DNA of 64,000 nt from Clostridium puniceum (GTDB lineage Bacteria > Bacillota > Clostridia > Clostridiales > Clostridiaceae): NCBI RefSeq assembly GCF_002006345.1, contig NZ_LZZM01000119.1:18451-82450 (forward strand). The letters are read 5' to 3'. The notes beneath the pieces were generated by a model that saw only the letters and a program-made list of their open reading frames with translations, was not told the origin of the DNA and made no database searches. This document shows, in pieces, positions 8,156 to 16,859 of the stretch (positions within the stretch are counted from its first letter, which is position 1; each line of letters starts with the position of its first letter). A program made the translations under genes and the position numbers.

Positions 8156-8223
8156 TGAAGGATGCGTTTCTACAGGTTTTACATTCTTAATGAATTTGAA
8201 ACTTATAGAAATTTCATCCTTCA
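8156..8223 (+). other. Large intercistronic stem-loop between binding protein and ATPase genes
   Basis: Nested pairing: TGAAGGATG (8156-8164) with CATCCTTCA (8215-8223), then TTTCTA (8167-8172) with TAGAAA (8206-8211), then an inner ATTC/GAAT hairpin. No T-run follows, so it is not a simple terminator. Such structures often protect the binding-protein mRNA 3' end and give higher binding protein than ATPase (inference). Confidence 0.6.
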
Positions 8224-8281
8224 TATGCTTAAATTCAAAGTATATTGTATAAATTGTAATTTAAATAAGGAGGAGTCTATA

Positions 8282-9811
8282 ATGGAATATGTAGTTGAAA
8301 TGCTAAATATTCGTAAAGAATTCCCAGGAATAGTAGCGAATGATAATATTACTGTTAGATTAAAAAAAGGTGAAATTCACGCGTTGCTTGGTGAAAATGG
8401 AGCTGGTAAATCTACATTAATGTCAGTACTTTTTGGAATGTATCAGCCTGAAGTGGGAATTATAAAGGTAAGAGGAAAAGAAGTAAAAATATCAAATCCT
8501 AATGTTGCAAATGATTTAGGAATAGGAATGGTTCACCAACATTTTAAACTAGTTGAAAATTTCACAGTAACTGAAAACATTATTTTAGGCTGTGAACCTA
8601 GAAAAGGTTTAGTAGTTGATGTTAAAAGTGCAGCTAAAAAAATAGAGGAATTATCTAATAAATATGAATTGAAAGTTGATCCATATGCAAAAATAGAAGA
8701 TATAACAGTAGGAATGCAGCAAAGAGTAGAAATTTTAAAGATGCTTTATAGAGATGCAGAAGTGTTAATTTTAGATGAGCCTACAGCAGTTCTTACACCA
8801 CAAGAAATTCAAGAACTTATGAAGATTATGAAAAATCTTATCAAAGAAGGAAAATCAATTATAATAATAACTCATAAACTTAAAGAAATAAAAGCTGTTG
8901 CAGATTTTTGTACTGTTATCAGACGTGGAAAATATATAGGAAGCGTTGATGTAAAAACTACTTCAGAAGAAAAAATGGCAGAAATGATGGTTGGAAGACC
9001 AGTAAGCTTTAAGGTAAATAAAAAAGAAAAAGAGCCTAGAGATGTAGTTTTAAAATTAGAGGATCTTTCTGTTATGAATAACAAGAAGGTTTTAAGGGTT
9101 AAAAACTTTTCTTTAGAGGTTAAAGCGGGAGAAATTCTTGGGCTTGCTGGAGTTGAAGGTAATGGACAGTCAGAGTTAATTGAGGCTATTACTGGAATGA
9201 GACAAGTAAAGTCAGGAAAAGTATATTTTAAAAATGAGGATATAACGAATATGTCTATACGTAAGCGTATAAATAGCGGAATAGCTCATATTCCAGAAGA
9301 TCGTCAAAAAAGAGGGCTTGTATTAGACTATACACTTGAAAATAATATGGTTTTAGAAATTTATGATAGAGAACCATTTTCAAAGCATGGCTTATTAAAT
9401 AAGGATGCTATACACAATTATGCTGAAAAAATAATAAAAGAATTTGATGTAAGATCAGGTGAAGGTGGGAAGTCACCTGCAAGAACTATGTCAGGTGGTA
9501 ATCAGCAAAAGGCTATAATTGGTCGTGAAGTTGAATTAAATCCTGAACTTCTAATTGCAGTTCAACCAACAAGAGGTCTTGATGTTGGATCAATAGAATA
9601 TATACATAAGAGACTTGTTGAACAAAGAGATGAAGGAAAGGCTGTATTACTTGTATCACTAGAACTTAGTGAAGTTATGAATTTATCTGATAGAATTGCA
9701 ATAATCAATAATGGAGAATTAATTGGAATAGTAAATGCTTCAGAAACAAATGAAAATGAAATCGGCCTTATGATGGCTGGAGTTCAAAAAGGAGGAGCGA
9801 AGCATGAGTAA
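8282..9811 (+). CDS. nupO: Nucleoside ABC importer, double ATPase subunit
   Basis: This 509-aa protein has two fused ABC domains, as in RbsA/YufO-type carbohydrate-nucleoside importers. Domain 1 (about 1-240) has Walker A GENGAGKST, signature VGMQQRVEILK and Walker B LILDEPTAVL. Domain 2 (about 255-509) has the degenerate Walker A GVEGNGQSE, signature MSGGNQQKA and a Walker B variant LLIAVQPTRGLD, the Q/P change being normal for this class. It energises import at the inner face of the membrane. The start is the ATG after AAGGAGG. An upstream in-frame ATG (8162) lies inside the stem-loop and lacks a ribosome-binding site. The 3' end overlaps the first permease by 8 bases. Confidence 0.93.
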   Translation: MEYVVEMLNIRKEFPGIVANDNITVRLKKGEIHALLGENGAGKSTLMSVLFGMYQPEVGIIKVRGKEVKISNPNVANDLGIGMVHQHFKLVENFTVTENIILGCEPRKGLVVDVKSAAKKIEELSNKYELKVDPYAKIEDITVGMQQRVEILKMLYRDAEVLILDEPTAVLTPQEIQELMKIMKNLIKEGKSIIIITHKLKEIKAVADFCTVIRRGKYIGSVDVKTTSEEKMAEMMVGRPVSFKVNKKEKEPRDVVLKLEDLSVMNNKKVLRVKNFSLEVKAGEILGLAGVEGNGQSELIEAITGMRQVKSGKVYFKNEDITNMSIRKRINSGIAHIPEDRQKRGLVLDYTLENNMVLEIYDREPFSKHGLLNKDAIHNYAEKIIKEFDVRSGEGGKSPARTMSGGNQQKAIIGREVELNPELLIAVQPTRGLDVGSIEYIHKRLVEQRDEGKAVLLVSLELSEVMNLSDRIAIINNGELIGIVNASETNENEIGLMMAGVQKGGAKHE

Positions 9812-10961
9812 AAAAGAAGCTTTAAATTCTATACTTGCAGTTATCCTTGGATTAATTGCAGGGGCGATTTTAATGTTTGCCATAGGCAGCAATGCTGTAG
9901 AAGGATATTCGTATCTTTTCAAAGGTGCACTAATAAATGTGAAAAGATTTGGAGATACATTAGCCACCGCAACACCTTTGATACTTACAGGACTTTCAGT
10001 AGGTTTTGCATTTAAAACAGGGCTTTTCAATATTGGTACGCCAGGCCAAATGCTTTTTGGAGGTTTTTGCGCTACAGTATTAGGATTAACATATGGAGAT
10101 GCCATGTCAAGACCTGTATTGTTATTAGTTATGGTAGTAGCAGGATGTTTATCGGGTGCTCTTTGGGCTTTTGTACCAGGATTATTAAAGGCTAAATTTA
10201 ATGTAAATGAAGTAGTATCATCAATTATGATGAATTGGATTTCTTACTGGATTGTTTATTATGCAGTTCCAGCATATTTTAAAGGTTCAAGTGAAACAGA
10301 ATCTAAAAGTATTTCAGCATCAGCATCATTAAAAACAAAATGGATGACAGATTTATTTAATGGGTCTTATATTAACTTAGGAATACTTATAGCTATTGTA
10401 GCAGTTATTGTTATTTGGTTTATTTTAAATAAGACTGTTTTAGGATATGAATTAAAAGCAGTTGGATTTAATAAAAGTGCTGCAGAATATGCTGGTATGT
10501 CAGTAAATAGAAATGTGATTTTTTCAATGATGATTGCGGGAGGTCTTTCAGGGCTTGCAGGTGTAGCACAATACGTAGGTAATGCATCTAACATACAAAT
10601 TGGTGTAATGCCATCTCAAGGTTTTGATGGAATAGCAGTATCATTACTTGGTGCTAATAATCCAGTTGGAATATTAATATCTGCTTTATTTTTTGGTGTA
10701 TTATATTCAGGAAAAGGATTTATGAATGCTAATACAAGTATTCCACCAGAAATAGCAGATACAATAATAGCAACTATAATATATTTTGCAGCAATAAGTG
10801 CAGCAGTACCAATGATAGTAAATGCTATAAAACATAAAAAATCCATGGCAAAGGCTAAAAAAGCTCAAAATTCAGGTACTGATGCTGTGCATGAAGTAAA
10901 TTCGAACAATGTTGAAAAATCAAATGATAGTATAGATATCAACAACAAGGAGGAGAAATAA
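9804..10961 (+). CDS. nupP: Nucleoside ABC importer, permease subunit 1
   Basis: This 385-aa BPD_transp_2-family permease has about 8-10 hydrophobic segments, beginning with LNSILAVILGLIAGAILMF. Conserved features include PLILTGLSVGFAFKTGLFNIGTPGQ, the FNVNEVVSSIMMNWI loop and GFDGIAVSLLGANNPVG. It forms the membrane channel with the next gene product. The C-terminus is a long hydrophilic Ser/Asn/Lys tail. It starts within the end of the ATPase gene after GGAGGAG. The stop precedes the second permease by a few bases, so the pair is translationally coupled. Confidence 0.92.
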   Translation: MSKKEALNSILAVILGLIAGAILMFAIGSNAVEGYSYLFKGALINVKRFGDTLATATPLILTGLSVGFAFKTGLFNIGTPGQMLFGGFCATVLGLTYGDAMSRPVLLLVMVVAGCLSGALWAFVPGLLKAKFNVNEVVSSIMMNWISYWIVYYAVPAYFKGSSETESKSISASASLKTKWMTDLFNGSYINLGILIAIVAVIVIWFILNKTVLGYELKAVGFNKSAAEYAGMSVNRNVIFSMMIAGGLSGLAGVAQYVGNASNIQIGVMPSQGFDGIAVSLLGANNPVGILISALFFGVLYSGKGFMNANTSIPPEIADTIIATIIYFAAISAAVPMIVNAIKHKKSMAKAKKAQNSGTDAVHEVNSNNVEKSNDSIDINNKEEK

Positions 10962-10962
10962 T

Positions 10963-11919
10963 ATGTGGGAAATAGTAGTTCAAATTTTTCCATATGCTGT
11001 AGCATATACAATTCCTCTACTTATGACTGCATTAGGAGCATTATACTGTGAACGTAGCGGTGTAATTAATATCGGTCTTGATGGATTTATGATAGTTGGT
11101 TCTTTTGCAGGTGCTTTAACAATAACTAAGCTACAAGAAAGCATGGGAGCTGGAAGTAGTTTGGCTATTTGGATAGGATTACTAGTGGCTATAATAGTTG
11201 GTATGCTATTTTCTCTATTACATGCATTTGCAAGTATTAATTTAAATGCAGACCAAACAATAAGTGGTACAGCAATTAATATGATGGCTGGAGCATTAAC
11301 TGTATTTTTAGCAAGAACTATTACAGGAAGTGGACGTATAAGAATTACAAATGGATTTTATCAAATGGATATCCCAGTACTTTCACAAATTCCTATACTC
11401 GGAGATTTATTATTTAAAAAAACTTATATAACTACATGGGTTTCATTAGCAATATTGGTGTTAAGTTCATTTTTAATATATAAAACAAGATTTGGATTGA
11501 GATTAAGATCTTGTGGTGAACATCCTCAAGCAGCAGATGCAGCTGGTATTAATGTTTATCGTATGCGTTATATCGGTGTTTTATTATCAGGAGGATTATC
11601 TTCTTTTGCGGGAGCAGTAATTCTTGTAACATTTTCAGGTGAGTTTAATGGAAGCGTTGCAGGTCTTGGATTCTTAGCATTAGCAGGATTGATTTTTGGA
11701 CAATGGAAACCACTTGGAATTCTTGCAGCTACAGCATTCTTTGGATTTGCAACAACTGTCGCAAATGTATCACAAGTTATTCCAGAACTTGGTTCAATTC
11801 CATTAGTAGTATTAAAGGTATTTCCTTATGTAGCTACTTTACTTGCTCTTGTGTTATTCTCTAAATCATCTAGAGCACCGAAGGCAGAAGGGGAACCTTT
11901 TGATTCTGGAAAAAGATAG
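10963..11919 (+). CDS. nupQ: Nucleoside ABC importer, permease subunit 2
   Basis: This 318-aa second BPD_transp_2 permease is the partner of the preceding one. Conserved family motifs are visible: PLLMTALGALYCERSGVINIGLDG near the N-terminus, then LNADQTISGTAINMM and the ATP-subunit contact region LRSCGEHPQAADAAGINVYRMRY. About 8 membrane segments are predicted by eye. The ribosome-binding site is AAGGAGG. It is the last transporter gene; deoC follows after 109 bases in the same direction without a clear terminator, consistent with one long operon. Confidence 0.92.
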   Translation: MWEIVVQIFPYAVAYTIPLLMTALGALYCERSGVINIGLDGFMIVGSFAGALTITKLQESMGAGSSLAIWIGLLVAIIVGMLFSLLHAFASINLNADQTISGTAINMMAGALTVFLARTITGSGRIRITNGFYQMDIPVLSQIPILGDLLFKKTYITTWVSLAILVLSSFLIYKTRFGLRLRSCGEHPQAADAAGINVYRMRYIGVLLSGGLSSFAGAVILVTFSGEFNGSVAGLGFLALAGLIFGQWKPLGILAATAFFGFATTVANVSQVIPELGSIPLVVLKVFPYVATLLALVLFSKSSRAPKAEGEPFDSGKR

Positions 11920-12028
11920 TTAACGTAGTAATGCATCAATAACTGATATAATTAAGTTTGTATAAAGAATAGTTAATGCATATTAATATTTTACTTAATG
12001 TGCATGACTTTATGAGGAGGAAAAGAAA

Positions 12029-12679
12029 ATGAATATAGCTAAATATATAGATCATACAATATTAAAACCTGAGGCAACAGCAGAAGATGTGAAAAAACTT
12101 TGCAGAGAAGCTAGAGAATATAATTTTGCTTCTGTTTGTGTAAATGCATGTTATGCAAAATTAGTTAGTACTGAACTTGTAGGGACGGATGTAAAAACTT
12201 GTGTAGTAGTAGGTTTTCCGCTTGGAGCTATGACTAAAGAAGCTAAGGCATTTGAAACAACTCAAGCTATTGAAAATGGTGCGACTGAAATAGATATGGT
12301 TATAAATGTAGGCGCGTTGAAGGAAAAAAATTATGTACTACTTAAAGAAGATATTGAAGCAGTAGTTAATGCAGCTACAGGAAAAGCAATAGTTAAGGTT
12401 ATTATTGAAACATGTCTATTGACAGATGAAGAGAAAGCTAAAGCATGTGAAATAGCTAAAGAAGCTAAAGCAGATTTTGTTAAGACTTCAACAGGATTTT
12501 CTACTAGTGGAGCTACAAAAGAAGATATTGCTCTTATGAGAAAAACTGTAGGAGAAAATATAGGAGTAAAGGCATCTGGTGGAGTTAGAGACTTTAAGAC
12601 AGCTATGGATATGATAAATGCTGGAGCAAGCAGAATAGGTGCTAGCGCAAGTATTTCTATTGTTAGTGAAAGCAATTAA
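12029..12679 (+). CDS. deoC: Deoxyribose-phosphate aldolase
   Basis: This 216-aa class I aldolase cleaves 2-deoxyribose 5-phosphate to acetaldehyde and glyceraldehyde 3-phosphate. Motifs: [11 protein letters not shown] at the N-terminus, [11 protein letters not shown], the VVVGFPLG and [12 protein letters not shown] strands, [14 protein letters not shown], whose lysine forms the Schiff base, and [10 protein letters not shown] with the second active-site lysine. Length is normal. It has a good ribosome-binding site (GAGGAGG). Together with deoB, cdd and deoD it lets the cell use deoxynucleosides as carbon. A 334-base gap with structure and a cre-like site follows before deoB. Confidence 0.96.
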   Translation: MNIAKYIDHTILKPEATAEDVKKLCREAREYNFASVCVNACYAKLVSTELVGTDVKTCVVVGFPLGAMTKEAKAFETTQAIENGATEIDMVINVGALKEKNYVLLKEDIEAVVNAATGKAIVKVIIETCLLTDEEKAKACEIAKEAKADFVKTSTGFSTSGATKEDIALMRKTVGENIGVKASGGVRDFKTAMDMINAGASRIGASASISIVSESN

Positions 12680-12690
12680 TTTTTAGAATT

Positions 12691-12739
12691 GACAAATAGC
12701 AATTAATGAAAAAGCTCTGTTTGAGATTTGTCATTAATT
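12691..12739 (+). repeat. Structured intergenic element with two alternative stems
   Basis: GACAAAT (12691-12697) can pair with ATTTGTC (12726-12732), and AATTAATGA (12701-12709) with TCATTAATT (12731-12739). Its AGCTCTGTTT (12713-12722) is the exact reverse complement of AAACAGAGCT at 12865-12874. It resembles degenerate AT-rich intergenic repeats seen elsewhere in this window. Confidence 0.4.
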
Positions 12740-12807
12740 ATTGAGTGTCAAAATAGGAAAAGCTAGAAAGAATATAATCGAAAGTTATCGTATAACCAGT
12801 GAAAATA

Positions 12808-12822
12808 AGGAAGCGGTTTCAT
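12808..12822 (-). promoter_or_regulatory. cre-like site (CcpA) upstream of deoB
   Basis: Read on the minus strand the 15 bases are ATGAAACCGCTTCCT, which matches the consensus WTGNAANCGNWNNCW at every fixed position. It lies about 190 bases before deoB. Catabolite repression of pentose salvage is a reasonable inference. Confidence 0.6.
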
Positions 12823-13013
12823 TAATTTATGGAATAATTAGATAGTTAATAATTAACAGTTAGTAAACAGAGCTCAAAGAGAAAGCTCATGTTTCAAAAT
12901 ATAAAATTTGGATATTTACTTTTCCTTGGTAATTTGAATTATATATTTTAAAGAAACGCTTTGTGTTTTATCTTTAATTGTCAATTTTAACTGAAAGAAA
13001 GGTGGTTTTGTAA

Positions 13014-14186
13014 ATGATAAATAGAATTATATGGGTAGTTTTAGATAGTGTTGGTATGGGAGAAATGCCAGATGCTGAAAAGTTTGGAGATGTTGGTGCA
13101 AATACAATAGGAAATATTTCTAAAGCAGTAGGTGGATTAAATTTACCTAATATGATTAAACTAGGCCTTGGAAATATTGAAAATATTAAAGGTGTAGAAA
13201 TGTGCGATTCACCAATAGGATGTTATGCAAGATTTGAAGAAGAATCTAATGGTAAGGATACAACAACTGGTCATTGGGAAATGGGGGGAGTTGTTTCAAA
13301 AGTAGCTTTTCCAACTTATCCAAATGGATTCCCAAAGGATGTAATAGAAAAATTTGAAAAGTTAACTGGAAGAAAAGTTATAGGAAATAAACCAGCATCA
13401 GGGACTGCTATATTAGATGAATTGGGTGAAGAACAAATGAAAACTGGAAATGCCATAGTTTATACTTCAGCAGACAGTGTATTTCAAATTGCAGCGCATG
13501 AAAAAATAATTCCTTTAGAAGAATTATATAAAATGTGCGAAATAGCAAGAGAAATGTTAACTGGAGAACATGGTGTTGCAAGAGTAATAGCTAGACCTTA
13601 TGTTGGAGAACCAGGAAATTTCGCTAGAACACCAAATAGAAGAGATTTTTCACTAATACCACCATATGATACAGTTCTAAATAAGATAAAAAATGCTGGA
13701 TTAGATGTTATTGGTGTAGGTAAAATAGAAGATATTTTCTGCGGAGAAGGAATAACAGAAGCAATTCATACTAAAGATAATATGGATGGAGTAGATAAGA
13801 CTTTAGAATATATGAAAAAAGATAATAAAGGATTAATATTTACTAATCTTGTTGATTTCGATATGAAATGGGGACATCGTAATGACTTTAAATCTTATGC
13901 AAAAGGCTTAGAAGAATTTGATTTAAGACTTAAGGAAATTTTAGATGAAATGAAAGAGAATGATGTTTTATTTATAACAGCAGATCATGGCTGTGATCCA
14001 ACAATGCCAGGAACAGATCATAGCAGAGAACATGTACCATTTTTAGCGTATGGAAGAAAATTGAAAGAAAATGTTAATTTAGGAACAAGAAAATCTTTTG
14101 CAGATATGGGGCAGACTATAGCAGATATATTAAAGGTAGAAAAAATAAAAAATGGAGAAAGTTTCTTCAAGGAAATAAAAAGATAA
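13014..14186 (+). CDS. deoB: Phosphopentomutase
   Basis: This 390-aa alkaline-phosphatase-superfamily mutase interconverts (deoxy)ribose 1-phosphate and 5-phosphate using two divalent metal ions. Motifs: VLDSVGMGEMPDAEKFGDVGANT at the N-terminus (first metal ligands), GKDTTTGHWEMGG with the phosphorylated threonine, and the late metal cluster TADHGCDPTMPGTDHSREHVP. Length is that of the bacterial DeoB family (~390 aa). The start follows AAAGGTGG. It links deoD (which makes deoxyribose 1-phosphate) to deoC. Confidence 0.97.
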   Translation: MINRIIWVVLDSVGMGEMPDAEKFGDVGANTIGNISKAVGGLNLPNMIKLGLGNIENIKGVEMCDSPIGCYARFEEESNGKDTTTGHWEMGGVVSKVAFPTYPNGFPKDVIEKFEKLTGRKVIGNKPASGTAILDELGEEQMKTGNAIVYTSADSVFQIAAHEKIIPLEELYKMCEIAREMLTGEHGVARVIARPYVGEPGNFARTPNRRDFSLIPPYDTVLNKIKNAGLDVIGVGKIEDIFCGEGITEAIHTKDNMDGVDKTLEYMKKDNKGLIFTNLVDFDMKWGHRNDFKSYAKGLEEFDLRLKEILDEMKENDVLFITADHGCDPTMPGTDHSREHVPFLAYGRKLKENVNLGTRKSFADMGQTIADILKVEKIKNGESFFKEIKR

Positions 14187-14261
14187 AAAATTACAAGAAA
14201 TATATTAATGATCATATGCAGTAATATAAAAAATATTATAACTGTAAACTTTCAATTTTTG

Positions 14262-14278
14262 ACTATTAACTGAGTAAA
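14262..14278 (+). repeat. 17-bp repeat copy ahead of cdd
   Basis: ACTATTAACTGAGTAAA directly precedes the cdd ribosome-binding site. A copy with one difference precedes deoD (14706-14722), and a shorter relative (TTAACTGAAAGAAA) precedes deoB at about 12987. Confidence 0.55.
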
Positions 14279-14289
14279 GAGGTGTATTT

Positions 14290-14688
14290 ATGGATTACAA
14301 AAAACTTATAAAGGTAGCTTTAAATTATAGAAATAGAGCATATTCACCTTATTCTGATTTTAAAGTAGGAGCAGCTGTGCTTTTTGAAAGTGGAGAAATT
14401 TATGGTGGATGTAATATTGAAAATGCATCATTTGGAGCTACAAATTGTGCAGAAAGAACTGGAATATTTAAGGGAATATCAGAAGGTGAAAGCAAAATAA
14501 AGGCTGTAGCTGTAGTTGGGAGTCTTGAAGAATTAACATACCCTTGTGGAATTTGTCGTCAAGTAATTGCAGAATTTGGCGATAAAGATGTAAAAATAAT
14601 AATAGCGAAAAGTGAAAATGATTATATAGTAAAAGACATGAATGATATTTTACCAGGAGCATTTACCAAATCAGACCTGGGTAAATAA
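14290..14688 (+). CDS. cdd: Cytidine deaminase
   Basis: This 132-aa homotetramer-type enzyme hydrolyses cytidine and deoxycytidine to uridine and deoxyuridine. The zinc site is complete: NCAERTGIF gives the C-A-E motif (Cys ligand and catalytic Glu), and PCGICRQ provides the other two Cys ligands. Substrate contacts come from FKVGAAV and GCNIENASFGAT. Length is typical. A clear AGAGGTG ribosome-binding site is present. The gene lies between deoB and deoD in the same orientation, fitting a nucleoside salvage operon. Confidence 0.96.
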   Translation: MDYKKLIKVALNYRNRAYSPYSDFKVGAAVLFESGEIYGGCNIENASFGATNCAERTGIFKGISEGESKIKAVAVVGSLEELTYPCGICRQVIAEFGDKDVKIIIAKSENDYIVKDMNDILPGAFTKSDLGK

Positions 14689-14705
14689 ATTATAGTTAAC
14701 AAGTA

Positions 14706-14722
14706 ACTATTAACTGAATAAA
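14706..14722 (+). repeat. 17-bp repeat copy ahead of deoD
   Basis: ACTATTAACTGAATAAA, one base different from the copy before cdd at 14262-14278, again just before the ribosome-binding site. Confidence 0.55.
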
Positions 14723-14738
14723 ATTTGGAGGTAACAAA

Positions 14739-15446
14739 ATGAGTATTCATATTAATGCAACAGAAGGTGCTATCGCAGAAAGTGTACTATTACCAGGAGA
14801 TCCTTTAAGAGCTAAGTTTATTGCAGAAACATTTTTAGAAGATGCAGTTTGCTATAATGAAGTTAGAGGAATGTATGGATTTACAGGAACATATAAAGGA
14901 AAGAGAGTTTCAGTTCAAGGAACTGGAATGGGTATCCCATCAATATCAATATATACTAATGAGTTAATTCAAAGCTATGGAGTTAAAAATCTTATAAGAG
15001 TTGGAACTTGTGGTGGATATAGCGAAAAGGTTAAGGTAAGAGATCTTATAATAGCAATGTCAGCTTCAACAGATTCAAATCTTAACTTAGTAAGATTCCA
15101 AGGCAGAACATTTGCACCAACAGCAAGTTTTGAATTACTAAAGCCAGCATATGATATAGCTGTTAATAAAGGTTTTGATCCTAAGGTAGGAAGCATATAC
15201 AGTTCTGATGTATTTTATGGTGATGATAATGAAGATTGGAAGAAGTGGGCTAAATTTGGCTGCTTAGGAGTGGAAATGGAAGCTGCTGCATTATATACAA
15301 TTGCGGCTAAATTTGGAGCTAATGCATTAGCATTACTTACTGTAAGTGATCATTTTGTAACAGGAGAAGTTACAAGTGCAGAAGAAAGACAATTAACATT
15401 TACAAATATGATGGAAGTTGCACTTGATACAATAGCAGAGTTATAA
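14739..15446 (+). CDS. deoD: Purine-nucleoside phosphorylase, DeoD type
   Basis: This 235-aa hexameric PNP cleaves purine (deoxy)nucleosides with phosphate to free base and (deoxy)ribose 1-phosphate. Motifs: [14 protein letters not shown] (phosphate site), [29 protein letters not shown] (ribose contacts) and [10 protein letters not shown], containing the catalytic Asp of the E. coli-type enzymes. It is full length. The ribosome-binding site is GGAGG. It is the last gene of the nucleoside operon. A long hairpin at 15636 separates it from the convergent gene cluster. Confidence 0.97.
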   Translation: MSIHINATEGAIAESVLLPGDPLRAKFIAETFLEDAVCYNEVRGMYGFTGTYKGKRVSVQGTGMGIPSISIYTNELIQSYGVKNLIRVGTCGGYSEKVKVRDLIIAMSASTDSNLNLVRFQGRTFAPTASFELLKPAYDIAVNKGFDPKVGSIYSSDVFYGDDNEDWKKWAKFGCLGVEMEAAALYTIAAKFGANALALLTVSDHFVTGEVTSAEERQLTFTNMMEVALDTIAEL

Positions 15447-15635
15447 AGTGCAATTAATAAATAATAAGTAAAATTAATTAGTGAACAAATCAAATATGAA
15501 ACTAGTAAAATTAAGAGTTAAGGAATAATCAACATGAGGTGGTATTATGTTGTACTTAATTAGAGTTATAAGATTTTTTGATTTGGAAAACTGTACTCAA
15601 ATAAAATAGTTAAAATTACAATATAGATATCTCAA

Positions 15636-15699
15636 AATATCCTCAAAGTTATCTGAATTTCTTCTCTATAGAAAAATTCGTAGTAATTTTGAGGATATT
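15636..15699. terminator. Bidirectional terminator between deoD and the Gfo/Idh gene
   Basis: A perfect 12-bp stem AATATCCTCAAA (15636-15647) / TTTGAGGATATT (15688-15699) closes a longer partly paired hairpin. It sits between convergent genes. The sequence from 15447 to 15635 shows no gene. Confidence 0.65.
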
Positions 15700-15715
15700 C
15701 TTATAAAGAAATTAA

Positions 15716-16819
15716 TTATATAACATAGCCTTTGCTTAATCCCATTGCTAATGGTTTTGATTGCTGGCAGCTAGTTGATAATTCTATATATTTCTTTGTG
15801 TTGTAACTTATATGGAAGGAATGCATAATTTCTAGAACATGATTTGCAAGTTCTCCACTTGCTCTAGGTTTATCGCCAGTTTTAATACATCTTGCCATAT
15901 CAGCAACGCCAATTCCCCTGCTGTTTTCAGCATAAATATGAGTTAGCGGAATTTCTTTGAATTCATCTCCGTGAGCAGTTTTTAGAAGCACAGGTCCACC
16001 AAATGCATTTGGATCTGGAACTATGAGTGTTCCAATTGATCCATATATTTCTATTCGAGGAAGCTTGCTAGCCCATACATCAAAACTTGTTATTATAGTT
16101 GCAATGGCGCCATTTTGAAATTCAATTGTGCCTGCAACATGAGTTGGTATTTTTACATCTATAACCTCTCCAAATTTTTTAGAGCTTGTAATGGTTCTTT
16201 GAGGAAATGATATTTTTGTCATTCCACAAACTGTTTTTGCTTCACCCAATAGAGATACCAAAGCCGTGAGATAATAAGGTCCCATATCAAACATAGGACC
16301 ACCACCAATGTCATAGTAAAATTCAGGATCAGGGTGCCAGCCTTCATGTCCATGACAAACCATGAATGCCGTTGCTGCAACAGGTTTACCTATAAACCCA
16401 TCTTCTATTAATTTTCGACAGGTTTGAAGTCCTGCACCTAAAAAAGTATCTGGTGCACATCCAACCATTAGATTTTTCTCTTTAGCTAAGGCTAAAAGCT
16501 CGTTACCTTGCTCCATTGTAAGTGACAGTGGCTTTTCAACATAAACATGCTTACCCGCTAGAAGAGTCTGTTTACAAACATCAAAGTGTATTTTTGGTAT
16601 AGTTAAATTCAATACTATTTGTATATCTTCACATTGAAGTAATTCTTCAGTAGAAAAAATATTGGGAATATTGTATTTTTCAGCAGCTTCTTTAGCTCTA
16701 TCTTCTATTAAATCTGCACATGCATGTACTTCAATGTTTACAAAGGTTTTTGTTAAATTCTCAAAATATATTCCGCTGATATTTCCACAACCAATTACTC
16801 CTACTTTTACCTTATTCAT
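15716..16819 (-). CDS. Gfo/Idh/MocA-family NAD(P)-dependent oxidoreductase
   Basis: This 367-aa protein has an N-terminal Rossmann domain (VGVIGCGNISGIYFENL) and the family's EKPLSLT motif around residue 95, then the C-terminal alpha/beta substrate domain with MFDMGPYYLTALVSLLG and YDIGGGP. Such enzymes oxidise or reduce sugars, inositols or sugar acids; the substrate cannot be read from sequence. There is no signal peptide, so it is cytoplasmic. The upstream ThuA-like gene lies 40 bases away in the same direction. This Gfo/Idh-ThuA pairing recurs in carbohydrate clusters and suggests they act on the same 3-keto or uronic sugar intermediate (inference). Start at the ATG after GAGAGGA. Confidence 0.85.
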   Translation of the reverse strand: MNKVKVGVIGCGNISGIYFENLTKTFVNIEVHACADLIEDRAKEAAEKYNIPNIFSTEELLQCEDIQIVLNLTIPKIHFDVCKQTLLAGKHVYVEKPLSLTMEQGNELLALAKEKNLMVGCAPDTFLGAGLQTCRKLIEDGFIGKPVAATAFMVCHGHEGWHPDPEFYYDIGGGPMFDMGPYYLTALVSLLGEAKTVCGMTKISFPQRTITSSKKFGEVIDVKIPTHVAGTIEFQNGAIATIITSFDVWASKLPRIEIYGSIGTLIVPDPNAFGGPVLLKTAHGDEFKEIPLTHIYAENSRGIGVADMARCIKTGDKPRASGELANHVLEIMHSFHISYNTKKYIELSTSCQQSKPLAMGLSKGYVI

Positions 16820-16859
16820 AAAATTCGCCGTCCTCTCATCTGATTAATATATACATAAG

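Larger units (their letters stand above)
12680..13013 (+). other. Gap between deoC and deoB
   Basis: There is no gene in these 334 bases. The gap holds the structured element at 12691-12739, its distant complement at 12865-12874, a cre-like site at 12808-12822, and the deoB ribosome-binding site AAAGGTGG just before the start. A separate deoB promoter is possible, but no clean -35/-10 pair was found. Confidence 0.5.

Noticed and set aside
12955..12972. Second cre-like site (GAAACGCTTTG) before deoB
   Set aside because: Several fixed positions of the consensus fail on both strands.
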